DNA of 64,000 nt, taken from NCBI RefSeq assembly GCF_000423545.1, contig NZ_AUIE01000005.1:124001-188000 (forward strand), read 5' to 3'. This stretch comes from Metapseudomonas resinovorans DSM 21078 (GTDB taxonomy: Bacteria; Pseudomonadota; Gammaproteobacteria; Pseudomonadales; Pseudomonadaceae). A program made the translations under genes and the position numbers. Numbering within the stretch: position 1 is the stretch's first letter; every line of letters begins with the position of its first letter. Of the stretch, positions 34,051 through 43,131 are shown in pieces. The notes under the pieces were generated by a model, which was given only the letters and a program-made list of their open reading frames with translations, had not been told where the DNA came from and did no database searches.

Positions 34051-34109
34051 TTTGCGCGCTAAGTAAGTGCGTGAGGTGGAAATTAAACGCGATTTAGTTA
34101 GCGCGCAAG
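34051..34109. promoter_or_regulatory. Two copies of a TTAGCGCGCAA motif before the esterase gene
   Basis: TTTGCGCGCTAA at 34051-34062 (the motif on the minus strand) and TTAGCGCGCAAG at 34098-34109 (plus strand) are inverted relative to each other, 35 bases apart, directly upstream of the esterase start. A third copy lies before the MarR-type regulator at 34643. Confidence 0.65.
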
Positions 34110-34162
34110 ATATTTGTTGGAGAATTTTGGAATAGTGACCTGAAGATTCAGGAATAAGGCCG

Positions 34163-34609
34163 TTAGACGGCCTTTCCCAGACTGCTGCGCAGCGACACCA
34201 GTTCGTCCTTGAGGCTACCCAACTGCTCGGTGGAGCGTTCGGAAGCGGCGATGATACAGGCGGGTACAGTCTTGGCTTTCTCTTGCAGGGCTCGACCCTG
34301 TTCGGTGAGGCGCAACTCGACTACGCGTTCATCCTTGCTGCTGCGCGTGCGGGTGATCAGCCCTTCGGCTTCCAGGCGCTTGAGCAGCGGGGTCAGGGAG
34401 CCGGGATCGGTGAGCAGGCGATTGCTGATTTCTCCCACGGTGATGCCGTCGCCTTCCCAGAGCACCATCATGGCGAGGTACTGTGGATAGGTCAGGCCCA
34501 GCTCCTGGAGCAGGGGTTTGTACACCTTGGTCATCATCAGGGAGGTGGAATAGAGGGCGAAGCAGAGCTGGTTGTCGAGCAGCAGTTCCTTGCAGGGAGG
34601 CGTAGACAT
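34163..34609 (-). CDS. MarR-family regulator of the OhrR type
   Basis: The 148-residue winged-helix regulator closely resembles organic-peroxide sensors: [15 protein letters not shown] places the sensing cysteine at Cys15, and Cys118 (TVPACIIAA) could form the resolving disulfide as in two-cysteine OhrR. The DNA-binding part includes [23 protein letters not shown]. It probably represses the adjacent esterase gene and itself through TTAGCGCGCAA sites and is relieved by oxidation, which is inference. It is a paralogue of the OspR-type protein at 53849. Confidence 0.88.
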   Translation of the reverse strand: MSTPPCKELLLDNQLCFALYSTSLMMTKVYKPLLQELGLTYPQYLAMMVLWEGDGITVGEISNRLLTDPGSLTPLLKRLEAEGLITRTRSSKDERVVELRLTEQGRALQEKAKTVPACIIAASERSTEQLGSLKDELVSLRSSLGKAV

Positions 34610-34642
34610 GGCGGGTCTCCAGAGACGGTGATGGCGACCAAT

Positions 34643-34654
34643 TTAGCGCGCAAG
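34643..34654. promoter_or_regulatory. Third TTAGCGCGCAA motif, before the MarR-type gene
   Basis: TTAGCGCGCAAG lies 34 bases upstream of the regulator's ATG. It is identical to the copy at 34098-34109 over 12 bases, which suggests autoregulation. Confidence 0.6.
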
Positions 34655-34758
34655 CCTTTCGTGGGCAAAATTCATTCTTTCCATCGCTGACCGTGCGTCC
34701 TTGCAATGCCTTCATCAGGCGCCACAATTTCCCGGTCAATCTCTGCAAGGACTGCATC

Positions 34759-35268
34759 ATGGACAACCTGCAAAATCCCTATCAGGTGCCTCAGGCGGAA
34801 CTCACGGTCAGCAGTGTCGCCGAGCCCTTGCTCGCCTCGCGCTGGACGCGCTTGGGTGCCGCGTTGATCGATGGTCTGATCATGAGCGTGGTGACCGTAC
34901 CTGTGGCGTACTTCTCCGGGACCTTCGCGGCCGCCCAGCAAGGCATCGAGCCGAGTCTGGGCCAACAACTGCTGAGCCTGGTGGTTGGCGTGGCAGTCTT
35001 CCTGTTGGTCAACGGCCACTTTCTCAAGACCTACGGCCAGACCCTCGGCAAGCGGCTGCTGAAGATTGCCATCGTCGACCTCAATGGCCAGGTGCCGGAA
35101 CTGGGCAGCCTGTTGCTCAAGCGTTACCTGGTCTGGTGGTTGCTCGCGTATGTCCCGATCGTCGGCATGTTTCTGGTGCTGGTGGATTACCTGTTCATTT
35201 TCCGCGCAGACCGTCGCTGCCTGCATGATCGGCTGGCAGCCACCCGCGTGGTGCAATTGCCACGCTGA
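34759..35268 (+). CDS. RDD-family membrane protein
   Basis: The 169-residue protein carries an RDD domain with three to four membrane spans: ASRWTRLGAALIDGLIMSV, LLSLVVGVAVFLLVNG and LVWWLLAYVPIVGMFLVLVDYLF. Conserved arginine and aspartates include the LGKRLLKIAIVD and RRCLHDRLAATRVV segments. RDD proteins have been linked to ion transport or stress, but the role here is unknown. The ATG at 34759 is chosen because the longer frame lacks similarity; CTGCAAGGACTG upstream supplies a weak site. Confidence 0.85.
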   Translation: MDNLQNPYQVPQAELTVSSVAEPLLASRWTRLGAALIDGLIMSVVTVPVAYFSGTFAAAQQGIEPSLGQQLLSLVVGVAVFLLVNGHFLKTYGQTLGKRLLKIAIVDLNGQVPELGSLLLKRYLVWWLLAYVPIVGMFLVLVDYLFIFRADRRCLHDRLAATRVVQLPR

Positions 35269-36222
35269 TCAGGCCCAGCCCAGGCCGCCCAGGGCGAGGT
35301 CCCAGGGCGGTACCGGGCCGAAGCGATTCTTCAGGAATTCCAGCATCAATCGGCTTCTCGAGCTGGCTTCTCCTTCCAGGCGCAAGGCGTAGATGCCGCT
35401 GGGCTCCGGCGCCGGCAGGCCGTTTTCGCAGAACAGCGGTACCAGTTCTCCGCGCACCAGATGTTCGCTGATCAGCCAGGTCGGCAAGTGGGCGATACCG
35501 AGCCCCGCCGCGGCGCTGAAGAGCAGCGCTTCGGCGTTGTTCGCGGCCAAGCGCATGCGTCCCGGACGGATATGCTGCAACTTGCCATCTACCTCGAAGC
35601 GCCAGGCATAGGGCGGTGCCAGGGCATCCCAGTCGAGGTCGTCATGCTCAGGTAGTTCGCGCGGGTCACGGGGAATGCCGTGCCGCCGCAGGTATTCCGG
35701 GCTGGCGCAGAGTATCCGCACCAAGGGCGCCAGCGGTGTGGCCACCCGGCGGCTATCGGCAAGGGGGCCGATGCGCAGCACCAGGTCCACCTGGCCGAGG
35801 TTTTCGCCCTGCATGTCGATGAAGCTGTCGATCAGCCGCAACTGCACGTCGAGCCCGGGATAGGCGGTGAGAAATTCGGCAATGGCTGGCGCCAGGTGGC
35901 GGCGGCCGAACGGGGCGGGCGCATCGATGCGAATCAAGCCCTCGGGTACGCTGCTCAGGGACACCGCCTCGGCGCGAGCCAGGCGTAGTTCTGCCAACAC
36001 CCGCTTTGCTCGTTCGGCAAAGGCCAGGCCGGCCGGAGTGGCCTTCACCGCATGGGTGCTACGCACGAAAAGACTGCTGCCCAAGGCACGCTCCAGGGCG
36101 TCGATGCGCCGTGCCACGGCCGAGGGCGTGAGCGGGTGGCGCCGGGCTGCGGCGGAAAAGCTGCCGGTCTCCAGCACGTCCAGGAAAAGGGCCAGCTGTT
36201 CGGTGAGGGCGTCGGGGTTCAT
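35269..36222 (-). CDS. LysR-family transcriptional regulator
   Basis: The 317-residue regulator has an N-terminal winged helix-turn-helix (LFLDVLETGSFSAAARRHPL, then TPSAVARRIDALERALGSSLFVRS) and a substrate-binding domain of the periplasmic-protein fold. It ends convergently with the RDD gene and is divergent from the TSUP transporter gene at 36326, separated by 103 bases. It probably controls that transporter. The ligand is unknown. Confidence 0.92.
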   Translation of the reverse strand: MNPDALTEQLALFLDVLETGSFSAAARRHPLTPSAVARRIDALERALGSSLFVRSTHAVKATPAGLAFAERAKRVLAELRLARAEAVSLSSVPEGLIRIDAPAPFGRRHLAPAIAEFLTAYPGLDVQLRLIDSFIDMQGENLGQVDLVLRIGPLADSRRVATPLAPLVRILCASPEYLRRHGIPRDPRELPEHDDLDWDALAPPYAWRFEVDGKLQHIRPGRMRLAANNAEALLFSAAAGLGIAHLPTWLISEHLVRGELVPLFCENGLPAPEPSGIYALRLEGEASSRSRLMLEFLKNRFGPVPPWDLALGGLGWA

Positions 36223-36325
36223 TCGGATTGCCTATGCGAATTACGCAAAGCCATTGTGCGTCGCTGTGCGTTTCCGTGGCAACGACGCGGGCGTAGCATC
36301 CGCTTCCATCTGATAGGGAGGCGCC

Positions 36326-37078
36326 ATGGATCTCTGGGCTTTTGCTTTGAATATCGTGCTGGGCGCGCTGCTCGGTACCCTGGGTGGGCTTTTCGGCATC
36401 GGCGGCGGGCTGATCGCCATTCCCGCCCTGGGCGTACTCTTCGGCCTCGACCAGCAACTCGCCCAGGGCACGGCCCTGGTGATGGTGGTGCCCAACGTGT
36501 TGCTGGCGTTATGGCGCTATCACCAGCGCAACCGCATCGATCCTCGCTACGCCATGCTGCTGGCGGCGACCAGCGTTGGTTTCGCCTGGTTGGCTTCGCT
36601 GTTCGCAGTGGGGGTAGACGCCGAGCGCATGCGCTTGGCCTTCGTTGGTTTCCTGCTGGCCTTGGCGGCCTACAACTTTGCGCGGATGTTCATGGCCAAG
36701 ACTCAGGCGAGCGCAGAGTTGCGCCAGCCTTGGCCCTGGCTGGGGTTGCTGGGCGGCGTAGCGGGTGCGGCCGGTGGCCTGTTCGGGGTGGGGGGCGCGG
36801 TGATCGCCACGCCGGTTCTGACCAGTGTATTTGGCACCAGCCAGGTAGTGGCCCAAGGGCTTTCCCTGGCGCTGGCTGCGCCCAGCACTGCGGTGACCCT
36901 GGTCACCTACGGCCTGCACGATCACGTGAACTGGGCCATGGGTTTGCCGCTGGCGATGGGCGGCCTGCTCAGCATCAGTTGGGGCGTGCGCCTGGCCCAT
37001 GCTTTGCCGGAGCGGGTACTGCGTTCGCTGTTCTGCGCTTTCCTGCTGTTGTGTGCAGGGATGCTTGCGTTGAGCTGA
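36326..37078 (+). CDS. TSUP (TauE/SafE) family sulfite/anion exporter-like permease
   Basis: The 250-residue protein has about eight membrane spans in two repeats, with the conserved GLFGIGGGLIAIPAL near residue 21 and GLFGVGGAVIATPVL near 152. TSUP proteins move sulfite, sulfoacetate or other organosulfonates. It is divergent from a LysR gene that may regulate it. AGGGAGG lies before the ATG. The substrate cannot be read. Confidence 0.9.
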   Translation: MDLWAFALNIVLGALLGTLGGLFGIGGGLIAIPALGVLFGLDQQLAQGTALVMVVPNVLLALWRYHQRNRIDPRYAMLLAATSVGFAWLASLFAVGVDAERMRLAFVGFLLALAAYNFARMFMAKTQASAELRQPWPWLGLLGGVAGAAGGLFGVGGAVIATPVLTSVFGTSQVVAQGLSLALAAPSTAVTLVTYGLHDHVNWAMGLPLAMGGLLSISWGVRLAHALPERVLRSLFCAFLLLCAGMLALS

Positions 37079-37086
37079 GTCTTGAC

Positions 37087-37114
37087 CGATGGAAATCCGC
37101 TTCGGGGATTCCAT
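37087..37114. terminator. Hairpin between convergent genes
   Basis: GATGGAAATCC...GGATTCCATC forms a stem between the TSUP gene and the convergent LysR gene. No T run is seen, so any termination may be partial. Confidence 0.5.
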
Positions 37115-37137
37115 CGGCACTGACGGCACCTTTGGCG

Positions 37138-37989
37138 TCAGATTCGGAAGCCTTCGATGATGTGTTCGGCCAGGGTCTCGGTCACCGGCGACTGATGGCG
37201 CTCGTTGCGCAGCAGCATGATGTTGCACAGGGGTAGTTGGGGCAGGCCTTCCGCTTCGCCGAGAATGCGCATCTCGGGGGGAATCAGGCTTTGCAGTTGC
37301 GCGGTCACGGCCAGGCCGGCACTGACTACCGCCATGAGGGCCGACAGGCTCGGGCTGGTGTAGGCGACACGGTATTCACGGCCCATGGCGTCGAGGGCGT
37401 TGCAGGCCCAGGCGCGGCAAAAGCAGTCGCTGTTGAACATGGCCAGGGGCAGGGGCGTCTGCTCATGAGGGCTGAAGCCGATGGCCTCGGCCCAGACGAA
37501 ACGTTCCTGGCGCAGGAATTCACCGATATCGTCCCCGGGCTTGCGGGTGACGATGGAAAGGTCAAGGTCCTGGCGCTGTAGCAACTGGGAGGTGGACTCG
37601 CAATGCACTTCCACCTGCACCAGCGGATAGGCCTGGGCGAAGCGCGAAAGGATGCCCGGCAGGAAGCGCATCACGTAGTCATCCGGTGTGCCGATGCGCA
37701 CCGAACCCACCATATGCGGCTGACGCAGGGTGTTCATCACCTCGCCGTGGAGCTTGAGGATGCGCCGCGCGTAACCCAGCAGGATCTGCCCTTCGGCAGT
37801 GAGCCTGACCTGGCGGCCATCGCGCTCGAACACCGTGCGTTGCAGTACATCTTCTTCCAGCCGCTTCATCTGCATGCTCACGGCCGACTGGGTACGGTTG
37901 ACCATTTCCGCTGCGCGGGTGAAGCCGCCGTAATCGGCGATGGCGACGAAGGTACGCAGCAATTCGGTATCGATGGCAGGGTAGTTCAT
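37138..37989 (-). CDS. LysR-family transcriptional regulator
   Basis: The 283-residue regulator has an N-terminal HTH (LLRTFVAIADYGGFTRAAEM, then NRTQSAVSMQMKRLEEDVLQRTVF) and a ligand domain containing VRIGTPDDYVMRFLPGILSRF. That segment is typical of LysR proteins next to DUF1127 or amino-acid related genes in Pseudomonas. It is divergent from the DUF1127 gene at 38087 with a 97-base gap, and is likely to control it. Confidence 0.92.
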   Translation of the reverse strand: MNYPAIDTELLRTFVAIADYGGFTRAAEMVNRTQSAVSMQMKRLEEDVLQRTVFERDGRQVRLTAEGQILLGYARRILKLHGEVMNTLRQPHMVGSVRIGTPDDYVMRFLPGILSRFAQAYPLVQVEVHCESTSQLLQRQDLDLSIVTRKPGDDIGEFLRQERFVWAEAIGFSPHEQTPLPLAMFNSDCFCRAWACNALDAMGREYRVAYTSPSLSALMAVVSAGLAVTAQLQSLIPPEMRILGEAEGLPQLPLCNIMLLRNERHQSPVTETLAEHIIEGFRI

Positions 37990-38086
37990 TCATCAAATCC
38001 TGAGATGCAAGGCATAAGAAACATTCGTTGGATTGATCATAGGCCCGAGTGGAAACTGGCGCCATCCCCACTGGGAGGGCACCAAG

Positions 38087-38320
38087 ATGAAAGGTCAACA
38101 CGGCTTTATCGGTACGTCGCAACATGCTCGTTTCGAGCCTCATCGGGAAAGCTGGCTCGCCGCTGCCTGGCATAAGGTCAGACGCTGGGAGCAACTGGCA
38201 TATGAGCGTGAACAGCTATCACGGATGAGCGACGACATGCTCAAGGACATCGGGCTGTCCCGCGCCGATGTGATGGAAGAAAGCGAGCGTCACTTCTGGG
38301 AAGACCCACTGAAGAAGTGA
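38087..38320 (+). CDS. DUF1127 (YjiS-like) small protein
   Basis: The 77-residue protein ends in the DUF1127 motif: WEQLAYEREQLSRMSDDMLK, then DIGLSRADVMEESERHFWED. Short DUF1127 proteins are arginine-rich regulators of RNA turnover or metabolism in some alphaproteobacteria; in Pseudomonas the role is unclear. The ATG at 38087 has a GGGAGGG site 8 bases upstream. It is divergent from a LysR gene. Confidence 0.85.
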   Translation: MKGQHGFIGTSQHARFEPHRESWLAAAWHKVRRWEQLAYEREQLSRMSDDMLKDIGLSRADVMEESERHFWEDPLKK

Positions 38321-38330
38321 AACACAGAGG

Positions 38331-38363
38331 CGGCCCGCCACCGGTGAAGCGCAGGGCGGGCCG
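38331..38363 (+). terminator. GC hairpin between DUF1127 and DUF3291 genes
   Basis: CGGCCCGCC and GGCGGGCCG arms are 15 bases apart, followed by CAATCT with no T run. It may reduce read-through into the next gene. Confidence 0.5.
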
Positions 38364-38397
38364 CAATCTATACGGATGGACTCAACGGAACAAACCC

Positions 38398-38898
38398 ATG
38401 TCGAATACCCACGAACTCGCCCAATTGAACATCGCCACGATGAAGGCGCCTCTGGATTCTCCGGTCATGGCTGATTTCGTCGCCAACCTGGAACCGGTAA
38501 ACGCCCTGGCCGACCGTGCGCCGGGCTTCGTCTGGCGGATGCAGGACGAGGAGGGCGATGCCACTGCAATCCGGCCCTTCGGTCCTGAGGTGCTGGTCAA
38601 TCTCTCGGTTTGGCGCGATGTGGCCAGCCTTACTGATTTCGTCTACCGCTCCGCTCATGTCGAGATGCTGCGCCGGCGCAAGGAGTGGTTCGAGCGGGTT
38701 TCCAGCGCGCATCAGGTGCTCTGGTGGGTGCCAAAGGGGCATAGACCCGATGTCCACGAGGCCGCTCAACGCCTGGCGCAGTTGCGTGACGCTGGCCCCA
38801 CGCCGGAAGCCTTCACCTTCCGTCAGACCTTCCTCGCCCCGGATCAGTCCGTACCCTTTGCTCCCTTCGAGTTGGAGCGCGAAAGCCAGGCAGGCTGA
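38398..38898 (+). CDS. DUF3291 protein
   Basis: The 166-residue protein matches the DUF3291 pattern. It begins ELAQLNIATMKAPLDSPVMADF, continues PGFVWRMQDEEGDATAIRPF and VWRDVASLTDFVYRSAHVEM, and ends in WWVPKGHRPDVHEAAQRLAQL. The family resembles dimeric alpha/beta-barrel monooxygenase folds and has no settled function. The ATG at 38398 begins MSNTHELAQ; the longer frame crosses the hairpin. It is followed 41 bases later by the YcaQ gene. Confidence 0.82.
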   Translation: MSNTHELAQLNIATMKAPLDSPVMADFVANLEPVNALADRAPGFVWRMQDEEGDATAIRPFGPEVLVNLSVWRDVASLTDFVYRSAHVEMLRRRKEWFERVSSAHQVLWWVPKGHRPDVHEAAQRLAQLRDAGPTPEAFTFRQTFLAPDQSVPFAPFELERESQAG

Positions 38899-38939
38899 TG
38901 CTACTGTGAAGCGTTGTTCCCCTACCGGCACGGAGCCCT

Positions 38940-40145
38940 ATGACCCTGAGCCTTTCCCTTCCCGAAGCCCGTCGCCTGGCCCTGGCGGCACAGGGGTTCG
39001 CTCGTGCGCCACGCGGCGCCATTCGTCATGGGCAACTGCGGGCACAACTGGACGCGCTTGGGGTGGTGCAGATCGACTCGGTGAACGCCTTGGTGCGCTC
39101 TCATTACCTGCCAGCCTTTTCCCGCCTGGGACACTATGACCGTGAGCTGCTGGACGACCTGGCCTGGGGCAAGCCCCGGCGTCGGGCGTTGTTCGAGTAC
39201 TGGGGCCATGAGGCCTCGCTGTTGCCGCTGGAGCTCTATCCGCTGATGCGTTGGCGCATGCGCCGGGCGGCCAGGGGGCAGGGCATCTATCAGCAACTGG
39301 CGCGCTTTGGCTTCGAGCAACAGGAGGTGATCCAGCGAGTGCTGCAGGCGGTGCGTGAGCAAGGTGCGTTGGGCGCCGGTGCGCTGAGTACCCGTGAGGA
39401 GCGCGCCGGGCCCTGGTGGGACTGGAGCGCGGAAAAGCACGCAATGGAATGGCTGTTCGCTGCCGGAGAAGTGACAGTTGCCGGGCGTCGAGGTTTCGAG
39501 CGCCTCTACGACTTGCCGGAGCGAGTGATTCCCGCCGACATCCTGAACCGGCCGGAAATGCCTGAAGCCGATGCCCAGCGCCAGTTACTGCTGCGTGCCG
39601 CCCAGGCGCTCGGCGTGGCCACCGAGCGTGACCTGCGCGACTACTACCGTCTGGAGACCAGCGACAGCCAGGCTCGGCTGGCCGAACTGGTGGAGGAGGG
39701 CGAGCTGCATCAGGCCCGGGTCGATGGCTGGAAGCAGCCCGCCTACTGCCTGGGTGAACCCAAGGTGCCTCGCAAGGTCAGGGCCAGCACGCTGCTGTCG
39801 CCCTTCGATTCGCTGATCTGGGAGCGGGCGCGTACCGAGCGCCTGTTCGACTTCCGCTACCGCCTGGAAATCTACACACCGCAGCACAAGCGCCAATATG
39901 GCTATTACGTGTTGCCGTTCCTGCATGACGAGCGCCTGGCCGCGCGTGTCGACCTGCGCGCCGAGCGCGCCCAGGACCGCCTGGCGGTGCATGCCCTGCA
40001 CGAGGAAGAACACGGCCTCAGTGAGGCCGGCATGCAGGCATTGGCAGACAATCTGCAGGAAATGGCGAGGTGGCTGGGGCTCGGCGAGGTGGCAGTGACT
40101 TGCCGCCGGCCGGGAACGATGCGGCTGCAGGCGCGCCTGGCGTGA
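38940..40145 (+). CDS. YcaQ-family winged-helix DNA glycosylase
   Basis: The 401-residue protein belongs to the HTH_42/YcaQ (AlkZ/AlkX) family, which unhooks interstrand crosslinks and removes alkylated bases. The active-site motif of YcaQ-like members (QxD, here VVQIDSVNALVRSHYLPAF) is at residues 41-59. Three winged-helix modules follow. Length equals that of E. coli YcaQ (about 410). The ATG at 38940 lies close behind the DUF3291 gene. A hairpin terminator follows. Confidence 0.9.
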   Translation: MTLSLSLPEARRLALAAQGFARAPRGAIRHGQLRAQLDALGVVQIDSVNALVRSHYLPAFSRLGHYDRELLDDLAWGKPRRRALFEYWGHEASLLPLELYPLMRWRMRRAARGQGIYQQLARFGFEQQEVIQRVLQAVREQGALGAGALSTREERAGPWWDWSAEKHAMEWLFAAGEVTVAGRRGFERLYDLPERVIPADILNRPEMPEADAQRQLLLRAAQALGVATERDLRDYYRLETSDSQARLAELVEEGELHQARVDGWKQPAYCLGEPKVPRKVRASTLLSPFDSLIWERARTERLFDFRYRLEIYTPQHKRQYGYYVLPFLHDERLAARVDLRAERAQDRLAVHALHEEEHGLSEAGMQALADNLQEMARWLGLGEVAVTCRRPGTMRLQARLA

Positions 40146-40148
40146 TCT

Positions 40149-40190
40149 CTTTCCTGTTGGGGGCGAATGAATTGGCCCCCAACAGGAAAA
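40149..40190. terminator. Bidirectional terminator-like hairpin
   Basis: TTTCCTGTTGGGGGC and GCCCCCAACAGGAAA arms form a long stem between the convergent YcaQ and DAHP synthase genes. Confidence 0.8.
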
Positions 40191-40198
40191 GCGCAGTC

Positions 40199-41548
40199 CT
40201 AGCGGCGTATCTGCTTCAGCGTCTCGGCGATCAGGAAGGCCAGTTCCAGGGACTGGTCGGCGTTCAGGCGCGGGTCGCAGTGGGTGTGGTAGCGGTCGGA
40301 GAGGCCGTCTTCGGTGATGGGGCGGGCACCGCCGATGCATTCGGTGACGTTCTGCCCGGTCATTTCGATGTGGATGCCGCCGGCGTGGCTGCCTTCGGCC
40401 TGGTGCACATCGAAGAACTGCTTCACCTCGCCGAGGATGCTGGCGAAGTCGCGGGTCTTGTAGCCGCTGGAGGCCTTGATGGTGTTGCCGTGCATCGGGT
40501 CGGAGCTCCACAGCACTTTGCGGCCTTCACGTTCGACGGTGCGGATCAGGCGCGGCAGGTGCTCGCCGACCTTTTCTGCGCCCATGCGCACGATCAGGTT
40601 GAGGCGGCCGGGGTCGTTGTCCGGGTTGAGGATGTCGATCAGGCGGATCAGCTCCTCGCTGTCCATGCTCGGTCCGACCTTGACCCCGATGGGGTTGCCG
40701 ACGCCACGCAGGAACTCCACATGGGCCCCATCCAACTGGCGGGTGCGGTCGCCGATCCAGAGCATGTGCGCGGAGCAGTCGTACCAGCTGCCGGTGAGGC
40801 TGTCGCGGCGCACAAAGGCTTGTTCGTAGTTCAGCAGCAGGGCTTCGTGGGCGGTAAAGAAGCTGGCTTCGCGCAGTTGCGGCGCGCTGTCCAGGCCGCA
40901 GGCACGCATGAACGCCAGGGACTCGTCGATGCGACCCGCCAGTTGGCTGTACTTTTCGGTCAGTGCCGAGTTGGCGATGAAGTCGAGGTTCCACTGATGC
41001 ACCTGGTGCACGTCGGCGAAACCGCCCTGGGCGAAGGCGCGCAGCAGGTTGAGGGTGGCGGTGGCCTGGTGGTAGGCCTGCAGCAGGCGTTCCGGGTCCG
41101 GTATGCGGCTGGCGGCGTCGAAGCCGATGCCGTTGACGATGTCGCCCCGGTAGGCGGGTAGGGTGATGTCGCCCTGGGTTTCGTTGCCGGAGGAGCGCGG
41201 CTTGGCGAACTGGCCAGCCATGCGGCCCACCTTCACCACCGGGCAACCGGCGGCGAAGGTCATGACGATGGCCATTTGCAGCAGCACCTTGAAGGTGTCG
41301 CGGATCTTCGCGGCGGAGAACTCGGCGAAACTTTCCGCACAATCGCCGCCCTGGAGCAGGAAGGCGCGGCCTTCGGTGACCTCGGCGAACTGCCGGCGCA
41401 GCTCGCGCGCTTCGCCAGCGAACACCAGCGGCGGGTAGCTTGCCAGCGTCTGCTCGACATGCGCCAGCTTGGCGGCGTCCGGGTACTCGGGCTGTTGCTG
41501 GATGGGTTTGTCCCTCCAGCTTTCAGGGCTCCATTCTTGGCTGCTCAT
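40199..41548 (-). CDS. Class II 3-deoxy-D-arabino-heptulosonate-7-phosphate (DAHP) synthase
   Basis: The 449-residue enzyme condenses phosphoenolpyruvate and erythrose-4-phosphate, the first step of the shikimate pathway. Class II motifs are clear: [24 protein letters not shown] with the key Lys/Arg, [22 protein letters not shown] and [14 protein letters not shown]. Metal ligands sit in the Cys-His-Glu-Asp pattern. Start [15 protein letters not shown] at ATG 41548. Pseudomonads carry class II enzymes beside class I AroF/G/H types. No shikimate or phenazine genes are adjacent, so it appears to be a housekeeping or alternative isozyme. Confidence 0.94.
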   Translation of the reverse strand: MSSQEWSPESWRDKPIQQQPEYPDAAKLAHVEQTLASYPPLVFAGEARELRRQFAEVTEGRAFLLQGGDCAESFAEFSAAKIRDTFKVLLQMAIVMTFAAGCPVVKVGRMAGQFAKPRSSGNETQGDITLPAYRGDIVNGIGFDAASRIPDPERLLQAYHQATATLNLLRAFAQGGFADVHQVHQWNLDFIANSALTEKYSQLAGRIDESLAFMRACGLDSAPQLREASFFTAHEALLLNYEQAFVRRDSLTGSWYDCSAHMLWIGDRTRQLDGAHVEFLRGVGNPIGVKVGPSMDSEELIRLIDILNPDNDPGRLNLIVRMGAEKVGEHLPRLIRTVEREGRKVLWSSDPMHGNTIKASSGYKTRDFASILGEVKQFFDVHQAEGSHAGGIHIEMTGQNVTECIGGARPITEDGLSDRYHTHCDPRLNADQSLELAFLIAETLKQIRR

Positions 41549-41612
41549 CAGGGTCTCGATACGGCTGCTTGCGGTAGATGAGCCATGGTAACCGAAAGGC
41601 CCGAAAGCAGCG

Positions 41613-42335
41613 CTAGGCGCGGTAGCAGAGCAACGCGCCGCAGAGGCAGAGCAGCAGGTGGATGGCGGTGCGGAAATGCCTTTCGGCCAGGCGTTTGTGC
41701 AGATACTCCCCGGCCACCACGCCGAGGATGAGCAACGGCGCATAGGTTGCGACTCGGGGCAGCGCCGGGGCCAGGCTGCCGTCCAGCAGGAACGCCAGGG
41801 TGAGCAGGCTGTTCAGGCCGAACCAGACGCACAGCAGCGTGGCGCGCAGCCGCGTCTTGTCCAGCTCGGTGCCGGCCAGGGCATGCACCAGTAGCGGCCC
41901 GCCCGAGGCGAACAGGCCATGGCTGATGCCCGCTGCGCCGGTTTGCAGCCGGGTCATCCAGCCAGGCGTATGGCCCCGTGGCCGGCTGCGCAGCAGTTCG
42001 CGCAAGGCGAACCAGAGGATCAGCACGCCAAAACCCAGTTTCATCGCGCCGTCTTCCAGCCAGGGCCGCAGGCCATAGCCGACCAGCGTGCCGATGAGCA
42101 TGCCGGGCAGGACGGTCCCCAGCAGCAGGCGCCACTGCACCAGATGTCGATGGCGCCAGGCGAGAAAGCCGCTCATGAGGATGTTCAGCGGTACCAGCAC
42201 CGGCAGCAGATCATGGATCGGCAGCAGCAGGGCGCCCAGCGACAGGGCGACGATGGTGCTGCCGAAGCCGGTGACGGCTTCCAGTGTGTAGGCCAGGAGA
42301 ATGAACCCACCCAATGCCAGCCAGGCGGTTTCCAT
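41613..42335 (-). CDS. TSUP (TauE/SafE) family permease
   Basis: Third gene of the FMO-SDR-TSUP unit. The 240-residue protein has about eight membrane spans. The two family motifs are modified: [20 protein letters not shown] near residue 14 and [20 protein letters not shown] near 145. The ATG at 42335 shares one base with the SDR stop, so they are translationally coupled. Its cargo could be an organic acid or sulfonate linked to the upstream oxidation steps; this is inference. Confidence 0.88.
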   Translation of the reverse strand: METAWLALGGFILLAYTLEAVTGFGSTIVALSLGALLLPIHDLLPVLVPLNILMSGFLAWRHRHLVQWRLLLGTVLPGMLIGTLVGYGLRPWLEDGAMKLGFGVLILWFALRELLRSRPRGHTPGWMTRLQTGAAGISHGLFASGGPLLVHALAGTELDKTRLRATLLCVWFGLNSLLTLAFLLDGSLAPALPRVATYAPLLILGVVAGEYLHKRLAERHFRTAIHLLLCLCGALLCYRA

Positions 42336-43120
42336 CACCCCAGGTCCCCGGCGAAGCGTCGGCTCATCTGCCGGTGGTAGAAGGCCGGTGCCAACCGCCA
42401 CAACAGGCTGGCGAGCCAACTGCCGCGATCAGGGAACAGCCTCTGGCCGCGGCGGTCGACGGCCTTGAGGATTTCGCCAGCCATCCAGTCGGCGCGGCGT
42501 ACCTTGCCGATGGTCGAGCGCGCGTGCTGTGCCGGGCGTCCGTCGCCGCCGAGGGCGTTGCGCTCGATGGGGGTATCGAGAAAGCTCGGATAGACCATCA
42601 GCAGGCCCACGCCGTCACGGGCGATTTCCGCGCGCAGCACTTCGAAGGCCTGGGTCAGGGCGCTCTTGGCGGCGCAGTAACCCGCGCGTCCGAGCACCGG
42701 CATCCAGCCCGCCATCGAGCCGATGGCAACCACCTGGCCACCGCTTTCGCGCAGCAGTGGCAGGGTGGCCAGGGTCAGTTCCAGCGGCGCGTGGTAGTCC
42801 ACCGCCATCACCCGGCGCAGCACCTGCGGCTCGGTGCGTAGGGTGGGTGAGCGGTGGGTGATGCCAGCGTTGTTGATCAACAGGTCGAGGCGGCCGAAGC
42901 GCAGGTGGCACGCTTCGACGAGTTGCCTATGGACGCCACCGTCCGTGATGTCGCCCGCTATGCCGAGGACTCGCTCGTCGCCCAGTTCGGCGACCCGTAC
43001 GGCCAGGCCGCTGGCGTCCAGGTCAGTCAGCAGCAGGGTGTCGCCGCGTGCGTGGCTGGCGCGCGCCAGCTCCCAGCCGAGGCCGCTGGCGGCGCCGGTG
43101 ATCAGGACCACTGCCATCAT
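42335..43120 (-). CDS. Short-chain dehydrogenase/reductase
   Basis: The 261-residue Rossmann-fold enzyme has the cofactor loop LITGAASGLG, the NNAGI motif at about 87-91, a catalytic Ser in AIGSMAGW and the YCAAK catalytic Tyr/Lys pair. Acidic Asp after the second strand (LTDLDASG) favours NAD(H). It begins MMAVVLITGAAS with GGAGAC upstream. The upstream gene is a flavin monooxygenase ending 11 bases before, and the TSUP gene overlaps its stop, so all three form one operon. The natural substrate is unknown. Confidence 0.9.
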   Translation of the reverse strand: MMAVVLITGAASGLGWELARASHARGDTLLLTDLDASGLAVRVAELGDERVLGIAGDITDGGVHRQLVEACHLRFGRLDLLINNAGITHRSPTLRTEPQVLRRVMAVDYHAPLELTLATLPLLRESGGQVVAIGSMAGWMPVLGRAGYCAAKSALTQAFEVLRAEIARDGVGLLMVYPSFLDTPIERNALGGDGRPAQHARSTIGKVRRADWMAGEILKAVDRRGQRLFPDRGSWLASLLWRLAPAFYHRQMSRRFAGDLG

Positions 43121-43131
43121 TTGTCTCCGCG

